Positions 1-8,972 of a stretch of 64,000 bases of DNA are shown here, piece by piece. Source of the stretch: Hydrotalea flava (lineage in GTDB: Bacteria; Bacteroidota; Bacteroidia; Chitinophagales; Chitinophagaceae); the NCBI RefSeq assembly GCF_001623405.1, contig NZ_LUHG01000104.1, positions 1-64,000 of the forward strand. Reading direction: 5' to 3'. The notes under the pieces were generated by a model. That model searched no databases, was not told the origin of the DNA, and saw only the letters and a program-made list of their open reading frames with translations. The position numbers were made by a program, and so were the translations under genes. The number at the start of each line of letters is the position of its first letter. Position 1 is the stretch's first letter.

Positions 1-11
1 GGAAGGCCGGT

Positions 12-1370
12 TTAAGCACCTGCAGGCACCTGGATAGGGTCGGCATAATATGCTAAACCAAAATTTCTTACCTGCGCTTCCTGCGGATGTAATACATGCC
101 ACTCAAACTCATCCCGGAAATGACGGATAGCCGCCGCTACAGGCCAGGCAGCCGCATCACCTAAGGGGCAAATAGTGTTTCCTTCAATTTTTCCCTGTAT
201 ATCCCACAACAAATCTATATCACTCATTTTACCTTCTCCTTTTTCCAAACGCAACAATATTTTCTCCATCCAGCCGGTACCTTCTCTACAGGGCGAACAC
301 TGTCCGCAACTTTCATGACGGTAAAACCGGGCCAAAGTATAAGTATGGCGCACTATACACTGGTCTTCATCAAACACAATAAAACCACCACTGCCCATCA
401 TGCTTCCGGTAGCAAAACCTCCATCGCTTAAACTTTCATAATTCATGTAACGGGTTTCACCTTTTGCTGTTTTCAACAGCAAATTTGCCGGCAAAATTGG
501 AACAGAAGAACCACCAGGTATACAGGCTTTTAAGTGCTTCCCGTTTTTAATGCCACCACAATATTCTTCGCTGTAAATAAATTCTTCTACACTAATGGTC
601 ATATCAATTTCGTACACACCGGGTTTATTGATATTACCACAGGCTGAAATTAATTTGGTACCGGTTGAACGGCCTACACCAATTTTGGCATATTCCTCAC
701 CACCCATATTAATAATAGGTACTACTGCCGCCAATGTTTCTACATTATTTACAACAGTTGGTCGTTCCCAAACTCCTTTGATGGCCGGGAAAGGAGGTTT
801 AATTCTGGGGTTACCTCTTTTTCCTTCCAATGATTCTAACAATGCGGTTTCTTCTCCACAAATGTAAGCGCCTGCCCCGCGTTGTACATAAATATTACAA
901 TTAAAGCCTGTGCCCAAAATATTGTTACCCAGCCAACCGTTTTGTTTGGCTTCTTCAATGGCATTTTCCAAAATACCTACAATCCAGGCATATTCACCAC
1001 GGATATAAATGTAGGTATCATTTGACCCCAAAGCAAAAGATGAGATGATTAAGCCTTCAATTAATAAATGGGGTAAAAACTCCATCAGGTACCTGTCTTT
1101 AAAAGTACCCGGTTCACTTTCATCGGCATTGCATACCAAATGGCGGGGCACGCCTTCGGGTTTGGCAATAAAACTCCATTTCATACCCGTAGGGAAACCG
1201 GCACCGCCACGGCCTCGCAAACCGCTTTTCTTCACTTCTTCCACAATGGCTTCCGGAGTCATGGTTTTCAGCGCTTTTTCAACTGCCTGATAGCCGCCTT
1301 CTCTTCTATACACATCATAATTTCTGATGCCTTCAATATGCGCTTTTGCTAATAATAATTTTACACCCAT
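12..1370 (-). CDS. nuoF: NADH-quinone oxidoreductase subunit F
   Basis: NADH-oxidising subunit of respiratory complex I. It binds FMN and the 4Fe-4S cluster N3 in the peripheral arm on the cytoplasmic side and passes electrons from NADH into the Fe-S chain. The 452-aa protein shows the FMN/NADH glycine-rich stretch GRGGAGFPTG (about residues 53-62), a second one around GAGAYICGEE (166-174), and the N3 ligands C355, C358, C361 and C401 in SCGQCSPC and TICPLG. It is complete, starting at an ATG and ending with TAA at the window edge. It is last in the visible nuoA-B-C-D-E-F run; nuoG would be expected just outside the window. Confidence 0.97.
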   Translation of the reverse strand: MGVKLLLAKAHIEGIRNYDVYRREGGYQAVEKALKTMTPEAIVEEVKKSGLRGRGGAGFPTGMKWSFIAKPEGVPRHLVCNADESEPGTFKDRYLMEFLPHLLIEGLIISSFALGSNDTYIYIRGEYAWIVGILENAIEEAKQNGWLGNNILGTGFNCNIYVQRGAGAYICGEETALLESLEGKRGNPRIKPPFPAIKGVWERPTVVNNVETLAAVVPIINMGGEEYAKIGVGRSTGTKLISACGNINKPGVYEIDMTISVEEFIYSEEYCGGIKNGKHLKACIPGGSSVPILPANLLLKTAKGETRYMNYESLSDGGFATGSMMGSGGFIVFDEDQCIVRHTYTLARFYRHESCGQCSPCREGTGWMEKILLRLEKGEGKMSDIDLLWDIQGKIEGNTICPLGDAAAWPVAAAIRHFRDEFEWHVLHPQEAQVRNFGLAYYADPIQVPAGA

Positions 1371-1404
1371 TTGTAATTACAATAAAAGTGAATAAATGAT
1401 GCTT

Positions 1405-1905
1405 TTAATTGTTGCATGCAGCATTGCTTCTGCATTCTTCAATAATTGCATCGACTTTTTCTTTGGTTAAATGTTCCCGATAATGTTTTCCCAACTGCAT
1501 CATGGGTGCGTAACCACAGGCCCCCAGGCACTCAACTGTTTTTAGCGTAAACATACCATCGGGCGTAGTTTCGCCGGCACCAATACCTAATTTTTCTTTG
1601 ATATAGTTGATTATATCATCGCTGCCATTCAGCATACAGGGGCCGGTTTGACATACCTCAAACATGTATTTCCCAACGGGCTGGGTATTAAACATGCTGT
1701 AAAAGGTGGCTACTTCATATACTTCAATGGGTTCTAATTGCAATAAATTGGCAACATAATCCATTGTTTCAGCGCTTAACCAACCGCCAAAGCTTTCCTG
1801 TGCCAAATGCAATACCGGCAACAGCGCACTTTTTTGTTTGCCTTCCGGATAACGCTTTATCAAACGGTTAAATTCCTGCATTTGCTGTTCTGAAAATTGT
1901 ACCAC
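1405..1905 (-). CDS. nuoE: NADH-quinone oxidoreductase subunit E
   Basis: The 24-kDa-type complex I subunit carrying the 2Fe-2S cluster N1a, partner of NuoF in the NADH-dehydrogenase module. The 166-aa thioredoxin-like 2Fe-2S ferredoxin has its four ligands at C85, C90, C126 and C130 (EVCQTGPC and VECLGAC). The start codon is GTG; no better in-frame ATG lies before the conserved helix. It sits 34 bases upstream of nuoF in the same direction, so it is almost certainly co-transcribed. Confidence 0.97.
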   Translation of the reverse strand: MVQFSEQQMQEFNRLIKRYPEGKQKSALLPVLHLAQESFGGWLSAETMDYVANLLQLEPIEVYEVATFYSMFNTQPVGKYMFEVCQTGPCMLNGSDDIINYIKEKLGIGAGETTPDGMFTLKTVECLGACGYAPMMQLGKHYREHLTKEKVDAIIEECRSNAACNN

Positions 1906-1932
1906 AACGCTATATTTTAGTTTGTTATGTGT

Positions 1933-3174
1933 TTATGCATCTAATTCACCTGCAATGAGGTTTAAACTACTCATGGTAATAATGGCATCGCTCAACATTC
2001 CACCCTTTGTTAATTCACTGTATGCCTGATAGTAAATAAAACTGGGCCTACGGAAATGTAGGCGATAAGGTGTTCTGCCACCATCACTAATTAAGTAGAA
2101 ACCCAATTCGCCATTGGCCCCTTCCACACAATGGTATACTTCTCCTTTGGGTATATCTGTTTCGCCCATAATAATTTTAAAGTGCCAGATTAATGCCTCC
2201 ATCTTTGTGTATACCTCTTTCTTTTCGGGAAGATAGTACTCGGGCACATCGGCATGAAATACTTCGGCTTCGGCTCCTTTAAATTCCTGTACTTTTTGGT
2301 AGGCCTGTTCTATAATATGTAAGCTTTGCCACATTTCTACATTACGCACTAAAAACCGGTCATAATTATCGCCGGTACTGCCCACGGGAACTACAAAATC
2401 AAAATCTTCATAACTACAATATGGACTGTGCACCCTTACATCATAATCAACCCCTGCTGCCCGTAAATTGGGACCTGTGAAACCGTAGTTTAAAGCACGC
2501 TCGGTACTAATGGCACCGGTATTTTGGAGGCGATCCATGAAAATACGGTTACGGGTAAAGAGATTTTCAAACTCTTTTAGCACTTTAGGATATTCCCGAA
2601 GAAATTTTTCTAACTTTTGAAAAGCAGTATCTGTAAAGTTGCGTTCAAAACCACCTATTCTGCCAATATTGGTGGTTAAACGAGAGCCGCATACTTCTTC
2701 ATAAATTTCATAAATCAATTCGCGGTATTGCATCACATATAAAAAACCGGTATAGGCACCACTGTCTACACCCACAATTGAATTACAAATAAGGTGATCG
2801 GAAATACGGGCCAGTTCCATGATAATAATCCGCAAATAATCTACCCGCTTGGGTGTTTTTACACCCAGTAATTTTTCGCAGGTCATGTGCCAACCCATGT
2901 TATTTATAGGACTGCTGCAATAATTTAATCGATCGGTAATGGGTGTTACCTGATAAAGCGGCCTGCGTTCGGCTAATTTTTCAAATGCCCGGTGAATGTA
3001 ACCTACGGTTTGCTCGGCCGATACAATACGTTCACCATCTAATTCAACAATATTTTGAAACACACCGTGGGTAGCGGGGTGTGTAGGACCCAGATTGAGG
3101 GTGGTGGTTAATTTTTCAATGGAACCATCCGGAAGTTTTACATGGTGTGGTTGCACCTCTTTTGTTTCCAACAT
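1933..3174 (-). CDS. nuoD: NADH-quinone oxidoreductase subunit D
   Basis: The 49-kDa-type complex I subunit, related to the large subunit of NiFe hydrogenase. With NuoB it forms the quinone-reduction pocket. At 413 aa it has the family length and conserved blocks: GPTHPATHG near residue 29, the quinone-site region IHRAFEKLAE, the VGSTGDNYDRF segment, and the terminal block ending SSLNLIAGELDA. Separate nuoC and nuoD genes are seen here, not the fused nuoCD of enterobacteria. It lies 28 bases upstream of nuoE in the complex I operon. Confidence 0.97.
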   Translation of the reverse strand: MLETKEVQPHHVKLPDGSIEKLTTTLNLGPTHPATHGVFQNIVELDGERIVSAEQTVGYIHRAFEKLAERRPLYQVTPITDRLNYCSSPINNMGWHMTCEKLLGVKTPKRVDYLRIIIMELARISDHLICNSIVGVDSGAYTGFLYVMQYRELIYEIYEEVCGSRLTTNIGRIGGFERNFTDTAFQKLEKFLREYPKVLKEFENLFTRNRIFMDRLQNTGAISTERALNYGFTGPNLRAAGVDYDVRVHSPYCSYEDFDFVVPVGSTGDNYDRFLVRNVEMWQSLHIIEQAYQKVQEFKGAEAEVFHADVPEYYLPEKKEVYTKMEALIWHFKIIMGETDIPKGEVYHCVEGANGELGFYLISDGGRTPYRLHFRRPSFIYYQAYSELTKGGMLSDAIITMSSLNLIAGELDA

Positions 3175-3227
3175 AATATTTCAATTAAATTGCCGACAGT
3201 TGTTTTGAACTGCCTTTACAATTGGAT

Positions 3228-3746
3228 TTAATAAATTGAACCGCCTCTGCCAAACATGGCATCATCTTTATCTATTCTGGTTTGATCTTCCAATGGATAT
3301 TCTTTCCTTAATGGGAAATAATCCATTTCATCTACATTTAAAATTCTTTTTAAATTGGGATGCCCGATAAAGTTTACGCCAAAAAAATCGTAGGTTTCTC
3401 TTTCCATCCAGTTGGCTGCTTCAAATAATTTGGTTGCCGTAAACACATCGGGTTGCTGTATACCGGTAAACACTTTATAACGGATGCGTATATTCTCTTT
3501 TAAATTATGTAAATGATATACTACAGCCAGTTCTTTTCCGGTATTATCCGGATAATGAACAGCACACAAATCGGTTAAGAAAGTAAATTGAAGTGTTGCA
3601 TCTTCATACAAAAACTGCAATATCTTTAAATTCATTTCTTTTGGTGATTGAAAACTGAGCAAACCAAATGGTGTTTCAAAATTAGACACCTGATCGCCAA
3701 ATTTTTCCTGAAGTTTTTGTTGTATGATTTCGTTGGTTAGTGCCAT
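3228..3746 (-). CDS. nuoC: NADH-quinone oxidoreductase subunit C
   Basis: The 30-kDa-type complex I subunit of the connecting module. The 172-aa protein contains the family signature in WMERETYDFFGVNFIGHPNL (about residues 112-131) and the C-terminal FPLRKEYPLED block. It carries no redox centre and helps join NuoB and NuoD. It lies between nuoB and nuoD with 53-60-base gaps, all on the minus strand. Confidence 0.96.
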   Translation of the reverse strand: MALTNEIIQQKLQEKFGDQVSNFETPFGLLSFQSPKEMNLKILQFLYEDATLQFTFLTDLCAVHYPDNTGKELAVVYHLHNLKENIRIRYKVFTGIQQPDVFTATKLFEAANWMERETYDFFGVNFIGHPNLKRILNVDEMDYFPLRKEYPLEDQTRIDKDDAMFGRGGSIY

Positions 3747-3806
3747 GACTGTTATAAGCGTTTACAGATTTCTTTAAAGCCTGATGAATAAGCCAATAAA
3801 TGGCGT

Positions 3807-4394
3807 TTATTGGATGCCATAACTTTCTAAAAGTGCCGTGTATTGCGGGCTGTTTCTGCGGCGAATACTTTCTTTACCTACCAATTCCTGAATTTTCATA
3901 AACCCGTCTAAAATAGCTTCTGGCCTGGGCGGGCAACCCGGCACATATACATCAACCGGTATAATCTGATCAATACCCTGTAACACACTGTAGGTATCAA
4001 AAATACCACCACTGCTGGCACAGGCACCTACACTCAATACCCAACGGGGTTCAGCCATTTGCAAATATACCTGCCTTAAAACAGGCGCCATTTTTTTGGC
4101 AATGGTACCCATTACCATTAGTAAGTCGCACTGACGGGGAGAAAAACCAACCCTTTCTGCACCAAAACGAGCTAAATCGTAGTGTGCACCCATTGTAGCC
4201 ATAAACTCAATACCACAACAAGAAGTGGCAAATGGCAATGGCCACAAAGAGTTTTTTCGTGCTAATCCCACTACTTCACTTAATTTGGTGGTGAAAAAGC
4301 CTTCTCCATTATATCCCTGCGGAGCCTCGCCCATAATAATAGATTTGGCGGGTTCTGCTGGTTTGGGATGAATATTAAAACGTACCGGACGCAT
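3807..4394 (-). CDS. nuoB: NADH-quinone oxidoreductase subunit B
   Basis: The PSST-type complex I subunit holding the terminal 4Fe-4S cluster N2, which donates electrons to quinone. In the 195-aa sequence the N2 ligands are the adjacent C59-C60 (TSCCGIEF), C125 (GACASSGG) and C154 (PGCPPRPEA). The core matches the family; the first 35 residues are a variable tail. It is separated from nuoA by about 166 bases, unusually wide for this operon, with a hairpin in the gap (see 4528-4548). Confidence 0.97.
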   Translation of the reverse strand: MRPVRFNIHPKPAEPAKSIIMGEAPQGYNGEGFFTTKLSEVVGLARKNSLWPLPFATSCCGIEFMATMGAHYDLARFGAERVGFSPRQCDLLMVMGTIAKKMAPVLRQVYLQMAEPRWVLSVGACASSGGIFDTYSVLQGIDQIIPVDVYVPGCPPRPEAILDGFMKIQELVGKESIRRRNSPQYTALLESYGIQ

Positions 4395-4527
4395 AGAATA
4401 ACATTTAATTTGCTTGATAAAATAAGGTTTTCAGGATTGTAAAACATCACTTACCACATCCTGCTAATTTGTTACACTCCTGCCATTTTTCAAAGAAAGT
4501 AAGCACAAATTGCACCATATATAACAT

Positions 4528-4548
4528 TTCAACTTCTTTTAAGTTGAA
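4528..4548 (-). other. hairpin in the nuoA-nuoB gap
   Basis: An 8-bp perfect inverted repeat (TTCAACTT / AAGTTGAA) with a 5-base loop lies between nuoA and nuoB. It has no U-tract on the minus strand, so it is not a standard terminator. It may be an mRNA processing or stability element that adjusts nuoA relative to the later genes. Function is inferred only from position. Confidence 0.35.
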
Positions 4549-4560
4549 GATTCCTTCCCA

Positions 4561-4965
4561 TTAATCTTCCCAATTCAATGCTCCCTTTTTAATGATATAC
4601 ACAAAACCAATGAGGAATAAAGCCACAAACAATACAATTTCCCAAAAGCCGGCCCATCCCAGAAATTTAAAGTTTACTGCATAGGGATAAAAGAAAATTA
4701 CTTCTACATCAAACAGTACAAACAAAATAGCCACTAAAAAATACTTTACTGCCATGGGTTGGCGGGCATTGCCATGGCTAGCTATACCACTGGAGAAATT
4801 TTCCAGTTTATCACTCGTTTTTCTTTTTGGACCTACCCAGGCAGACAATCCAATCATGGTAGCCACAAAACCTATGGCGAAAATGAGTTGAATGCCTATC
4901 GGGAAATAATTTTCAGCAGTATTGTTAAGCTGATTTAGTTGAAGAAGTGTACTAAAACCTATCAT
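4561..4965 (-). CDS. nuoA: NADH-quinone oxidoreductase subunit A
   Basis: Small membrane subunit of complex I, near the quinone channel. The 134-aa protein has three predicted membrane helices (around residues 20-42, 77-97 and 103-125) and the family's VEVIFFYPYA segment in the loop before helix 3. It is the first gene of the visible nuoA-F operon, and a TATTTTTG promoter-like box lies upstream at 4985-4992. Confidence 0.95.
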   Translation of the reverse strand: MIGFSTLLQLNQLNNTAENYFPIGIQLIFAIGFVATMIGLSAWVGPKRKTSDKLENFSSGIASHGNARQPMAVKYFLVAILFVLFDVEVIFFYPYAVNFKFLGWAGFWEIVLFVALFLIGFVYIIKKGALNWED

Positions 4966-4984
4966 AACATTCTTGAATGAGATG

Positions 4985-4992
4985 CAAAAATA
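4985..4992 (-). promoter_or_regulatory. -7 box for the nuo operon
   Basis: On the minus strand this reads TATTTTTG, matching the Bacteroidota sigma-factor -7 consensus TAnnTTTG, 19 bases before the nuoA start. No clear TTG -33 element is visible at the right spacing, so support is moderate. Confidence 0.45.
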
Positions 4993-5170
4993 AGGCAGTC
5001 TGTTTATAAACCCTTACTATTCTTTTGTTGTTTTTGATGAATTCAGCAATTTATAATGCCACAAGTATTTTCAAAATTGTTTTAATATTACCCGCTCTCA
5101 AAAAAATTAAAGTCAATAGCGTAATAATCTACTAAATTATGAAATTGGAGTTTCCAGGCTTGCTTCAATA

Positions 5171-5205
5171 AAAAAGTTGCCACTTTTTACAGCGGCAACT
5201 TTTTT
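5171..5205 (-). terminator. intrinsic terminator after the TPR gene
   Basis: The stem AAGTTGCC / GGCAACTT is flanked by A-runs on one side and T-runs on the other, so it can end transcription in both directions. It lies 31 bases past the stop of the minus-strand TPR gene and separates that operon from nuo. Confidence 0.8.
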
Positions 5206-5235
5206 ATTATATTTAAAAATGTATTTCCTGACGAA

Positions 5236-6969
5236 TTAATTCTTCGTTGCACCCTTTGTACCGGTGCTGTCAGTCTGTGGTTGTTTCCCTTCCATCAGCT
5301 TTTGCTTTTTAATGTTGCCTTCAATTGCGCCTTTAATTTTTAACATATCCGGATCATTGGGTATTAATTCTAAAATTTTGTTACAGATATCTAATGCCTT
5401 TTCATAATCTTTTGCCCTGTCATTGTAATAACCCATCATGTAATAATAGTCGATGATGATGAAGCGTTGATTTTTTACGCTGTCTTTCATCAAATAATCA
5501 ATCTGTTGTTGCAGTGCCGGAATGGCAATACCCGGATTAGAAGTGGTATCCAGCGCTTTGGCTGCCATTACATTAAAATAATAACCTTGTGGCTTATCGG
5601 GAAATGCTTTGATATAATTAGCCGCCACATCCATTACTTTGGGATAATCAGCTGCCTGATAAGCTACATTGGAAATATTGTAATAATCATATTCACTCCA
5701 GATACCTTTCAATGCTTGTGCCTGCAATAACCAGTCTAACTGTGCTTTATAGTTTTTAGCTTTCGCCATTAAATCTGCAGCCTGCGTCATGTAGTTGATT
5801 TTATTCACTTTAGAAGTATCTGACTGAATGGCTGATTGGATGTACTTAACAGCAACGTCGGCATTTTCAGGGAATTTAGAGAAAATTTTTACTGCCAGTT
5901 CATAATCAGCAGGCTTAATTTTATCGGTAGGTTCTAAAGTAAAATAGCGTTCAATATTTTGTTTGGCCTGTAATGAATCACCCAATTTATTATAGTTGTA
6001 GGCATACAATAAATTCAATCCGGGTAATTTGTCTGTACCACCTAAAGAGGTTTCTATTTCTTTTTCTTTAGCCAATGATTCCTGGTATTTACCTGCCTGA
6101 TACAGGTAATCTGCCAGATAGAAATCGTTTTGCGGATCTTTATCTGCATATTTTATGAATTTGTCCAAATTGGCTTTGGCCATATCTACATTTCTGTTCT
6201 TATAATATTCAAACAACGCCAGATAAGTATCGGGGAAAGAAGGATCTGCTTCCATTGCTTTTCCAAAAGCCGGCATGAAAGAGTCTTCATTATTCTGGCT
6301 CAGGTATACCATTCCAATTCTGTAATAAGCCAACACATTTTTGGGATCAATGGTGGTAGCCTGCTCAAATGCTTTTACAGCTTCACCTCCATTTTCGCCA
6401 CCTAATTTCAGATAGCAGATACCCATGTACACATACACCATAGAATTTTTAGGATCTAATGCAGCGGCTTGTTTTAATTTTTCAATACCATAGTTAGGAT
6501 CACCAATTTTGCTGCCTCCATCGGCATTGGCACGGCCTATGGCTTCTAAAATTTCAACACTGGGCTCGCCTTTATGTCTGCCTTTGGTGGGCGTTGTAGC
6601 TGTAATGGCCTGTTCAAACTTTTGTTTGGCAGCATTGATATCGCCACCTTCCAGCATGTCTATATGGCCTATGCCTACCCATATTAATGGCTCATTTACA
6701 CCATCGGTTAAAGCTTTCTGATACACAGCCTTCGCCGCATCCATTTGGGCTTTGGTTACTTCATTGCCGCCAATTAAAGCCTGACCGTACCAATAAATGG
6801 CTTGTACATCTTTGGGCTTATCGTCGTAATTTTTCTTCAAAATATTAATGGCAGATTGAACTTTGAATGACGAGTTTAAGTCGTTAATCCCATCAGCAAT
6901 CGACTGGGCCATCAATCCATTTACAGCCAGAAAGGCTGCCACTAGCAAAGTAATTGTTTTCTTCATCAT
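5236..6969 (-). CDS. secreted TPR-repeat protein
   Basis: A 577-aa protein with a clear Sec signal peptide (MMKKTITLLVAAFLAVNGLMAQS), followed almost entirely by tetratricopeptide repeats, for instance the blocks starting near MVYVYMGICYLKLG and LAYYRIGMVYLSQN. Such proteins are scaffolds for protein-protein contacts in the periplasm or outer membrane. It follows the PstS-like lipoprotein by 23 bases and shares its operon, suggesting a common envelope task. The partner is unknown. The downstream terminator at 5171-5205 ends the operon. Confidence 0.85.
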   Translation of the reverse strand: MMKKTITLLVAAFLAVNGLMAQSIADGINDLNSSFKVQSAINILKKNYDDKPKDVQAIYWYGQALIGGNEVTKAQMDAAKAVYQKALTDGVNEPLIWVGIGHIDMLEGGDINAAKQKFEQAITATTPTKGRHKGEPSVEILEAIGRANADGGSKIGDPNYGIEKLKQAAALDPKNSMVYVYMGICYLKLGGENGGEAVKAFEQATTIDPKNVLAYYRIGMVYLSQNNEDSFMPAFGKAMEADPSFPDTYLALFEYYKNRNVDMAKANLDKFIKYADKDPQNDFYLADYLYQAGKYQESLAKEKEIETSLGGTDKLPGLNLLYAYNYNKLGDSLQAKQNIERYFTLEPTDKIKPADYELAVKIFSKFPENADVAVKYIQSAIQSDTSKVNKINYMTQAADLMAKAKNYKAQLDWLLQAQALKGIWSEYDYYNISNVAYQAADYPKVMDVAANYIKAFPDKPQGYYFNVMAAKALDTTSNPGIAIPALQQQIDYLMKDSVKNQRFIIIDYYYMMGYYNDRAKDYEKALDICNKILELIPNDPDMLKIKGAIEGNIKKQKLMEGKQPQTDSTGTKGATKN

Positions 6970-6992
6970 GCTTTAAGTTTATAGTGGTTTGT

Positions 6993-7910
6993 TTACTCCT
7001 CAATTTGACTTTTTCGATTCACCAAATCCATTTTAGCAGGTGCTAAACCACCGCTTCTGAATATAAGTTGACCGCGTTCCAAAGTCATAAAATTTTTAAA
7101 TCCGGTACCCAATGCTACTGCATTTTCTTTTACAATATAATAAATGGGCCGGGTAAGCGGGTACTGTCCGTATGTAATGCTGGCCTGCGAAGGTTTCACA
7201 AAAACATCTTTTTCACCGCAGGCGGTGCATTCAATTAATCCCAGCCTTATTTTTTTAAGATTGGCCACCTGTTTGGGTTCATTGGGATTACCCACCCAAC
7301 TAATGCCCACAAAACCAATGGCATTGTTCATTTGCTTGATAACGGTTACCACCGAATCGCTGCTGCCGGCAGCCATTACATTTTTACCAAATGGTGCACC
7401 ATGTAATAAGGTATCCTGTAAATACCGAACCGTACTGGTAGCATTGGTGCCATCCATTACAACCGGCACATTTTTTTTGCCGGATAAAATATCTTTTAAA
7501 TCGTTAAAGGTAAAAACACTATCGGGATTATTTTGGTTTACAATTACGGCAACACCATCAAATGCCATTACACCAAATAAAGGTTTAAAACCTAATTTAT
7601 TTAAATAAAATGAATCTTCCTGCTTATTCAATCCTCTTGCCACAATGATCATTCGTGTACTATCTTTCATTAAATCTTTAAAGCAATCTACTTCCGGCTC
7701 ATATTTGGCAATAATATGCACATCAGGATAAGATGACTCATATACTTTAATTTGTTGCGCAATAACGGGCTGAAAACTTTCATCCACACTAATGTGAATG
7801 GTACCTTTTGATGGGGTATCGGTAATGACATATTTATTTTGCTGCTGTTGACACGCAACCAGCAAAACAACTAAAAAAGAAATAAAAACTACATGCCTGC
7901 TCATTACCAT
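6993..7910 (-). CDS. PstS-like substrate-binding lipoprotein
   Basis: A periplasmic binding protein of the PstS/phosphate family (about 305 aa). The ATG at 7910 is preferred: the codons before it overlap the upstream gene, and from here the protein begins with a lipoprotein signal ending in VVLLVAC (lipobox Cys). The first lobe contains ISVDESFQP and the later GGLAPAK region is typical. No PstC/PstA/PstB transporter genes are next to it. In several Bacteroidota such PstS-like genes sit with TonB/ExbB/ExbD or TPR genes, so a role other than phosphate import is possible. The start lies one base after the stop of the upstream small membrane protein. Confidence 0.85.
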   Translation of the reverse strand: MVMSRHVVFISFLVVLLVACQQQQNKYVITDTPSKGTIHISVDESFQPVIAQQIKVYESSYPDVHIIAKYEPEVDCFKDLMKDSTRMIIVARGLNKQEDSFYLNKLGFKPLFGVMAFDGVAVIVNQNNPDSVFTFNDLKDILSGKKNVPVVMDGTNATSTVRYLQDTLLHGAPFGKNVMAAGSSDSVVTVIKQMNNAIGFVGISWVGNPNEPKQVANLKKIRLGLIECTACGEKDVFVKPSQASITYGQYPLTRPIYYIVKENAVALGTGFKNFMTLERGQLIFRSGGLAPAKMDLVNRKSQIEE

Positions 7911-7911
7911 G

Positions 7912-8145
7912 TTAATACATTTTCTTAATGCCCCTGTACATTCTAAAGCCACCATACAACAAACAAACAGATCCTAAAAAATAACAAAACGCATCACCTA
8001 AAACCATAATTTGAGGTATTTGCCAGTATTTGCCTCCAAAAAGCAGTACAGACATACCCAAATACAGTAATGCCATAAAAATATCTCTCACAGAACTTAG
8101 AAAAATAAAGTTTTTTCTATGCTTTTCTCTAATTGGTTGCTCCAT
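7912..8145 (-). CDS. small two-helix membrane protein
   Basis: A 77-aa protein if started at the ATG at 8145 (EQPIREKHRKN...); an in-frame ATG at 8178 would add 11 residues. It has two hydrophobic segments (about 15-38 and 48-70) and a basic end. It is the first gene of a tight operon with the PstS-like lipoprotein and the TPR protein, its stop one base from the PstS start. I do not recognise a named family. The tight spacing argues that it is real. Confidence 0.6.
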   Translation of the reverse strand: MEQPIREKHRKNFIFLSSVRDIFMALLYLGMSVLLFGGKYWQIPQIMVLGDAFCYFLGSVCLLYGGFRMYRGIKKMY

Positions 8146-8246
8146 TTCATTACAATTAATACTGTATGGGATGGGCAATTTATAGAATAATTCCTTTGCG
8201 ATGCATTAAAAACCTCTAAGAATTTTCTAAGAATTTTTTTAATGTG

Positions 8247-8254
8247 CAAAAATA
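8247..8254 (-). promoter_or_regulatory. -7 box for the small-membrane/PstS/TPR operon
   Basis: Minus-strand TATTTTTG, a match to TAnnTTTG, about 100 bases upstream of the first gene of the operon. No clear -33 element was seen. Confidence 0.35.
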
Positions 8255-8478
8255 TTACCATAAAAAACCCGGTTTCTTTTGCTGTAAGAAGCATAAAAGC
8301 TGACATTCCACAAAACATATTTTGTTAAAAAAATGTATTCTTTTTTTCGCTGCCATCATAAATGCCCGAGTAAAACAGTGCTATTGACCGGCTTTTTGGA
8401 TGGTACAACATGCCATCCAATTGTAAATACCATAGTGGCCCACACCATGCAAAGCAATGTGAAAAGCTGCCGGCAATG

Positions 8479-8486
8479 TATATTTG
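8479..8486 (+). promoter_or_regulatory. -7 box immediately before the phosphatase start
   Basis: TATATTTG fits TAnnTTTG and ends five bases before the ATG at 8492. Transcription would start at or within a base or two of the start codon, predicting a leaderless mRNA. It also supports choosing 8492 over the more upstream in-frame ATG. Confidence 0.5.
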
Positions 8487-8491
8487 CAAGC

Positions 8492-8950
8492 ATGAAAGTA
8501 TTGATGGTTTGTTTAGGAAATATTTGCAGAAGCCCTTTAGCAGAAGGAATTTTACAACATAAAGTACAATTAGCCGGTTTACATTGGGAAGTAAACAGTG
8601 CAGGAACCGGTAATTACCATATTGGCGAACCACCGCATCTGCTTTCGCAAAAAGTAGCAATGGCACACGGCATTGACATCAGCAACCACAGAGCCAGGCA
8701 ATTTACCGCCAATGATATGATGGCTTATGACAAAATTTATGTAATGGACATGGATAACTATAAAGCCGTTGAACAAATCAGCAAAAAACATTTTGATGCA
8801 GCAAAAACTGCATTTATTATGAACGAATTGTTTCCTGGTTCCAATACCGAAGTACCCGACCCCTGGTTTGGTACCGAAAATGATTTTATAACTGTTTACC
8901 AAATGTTAGATGCTGCTACTGATAGTATACTTCAGAAATACAGTTCTTAA
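8492..8950 (+). CDS. low-molecular-weight protein tyrosine phosphatase
   Basis: A 152-aa cytoplasmic cysteine phosphatase that hydrolyses phosphotyrosine or low-molecular phosphate esters. The P-loop CLGNICRS (C7 nucleophile, R13) is at the N-terminus and the general-acid Asp is in VPDPWFG. The long open frame starts at 8333, but family length and the promoter box at 8479 place the true start at 8492. It sits 22 bases before hisS on the same strand. Confidence 0.92.
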   Translation: MKVLMVCLGNICRSPLAEGILQHKVQLAGLHWEVNSAGTGNYHIGEPPHLLSQKVAMAHGIDISNHRARQFTANDMMAYDKIYVMDMDNYKAVEQISKKHFDAAKTAFIMNELFPGSNTEVPDPWFGTENDFITVYQMLDAATDSILQKYSS

Positions 8951-8972
8951 AAAAATGATATAAAAACATCGC

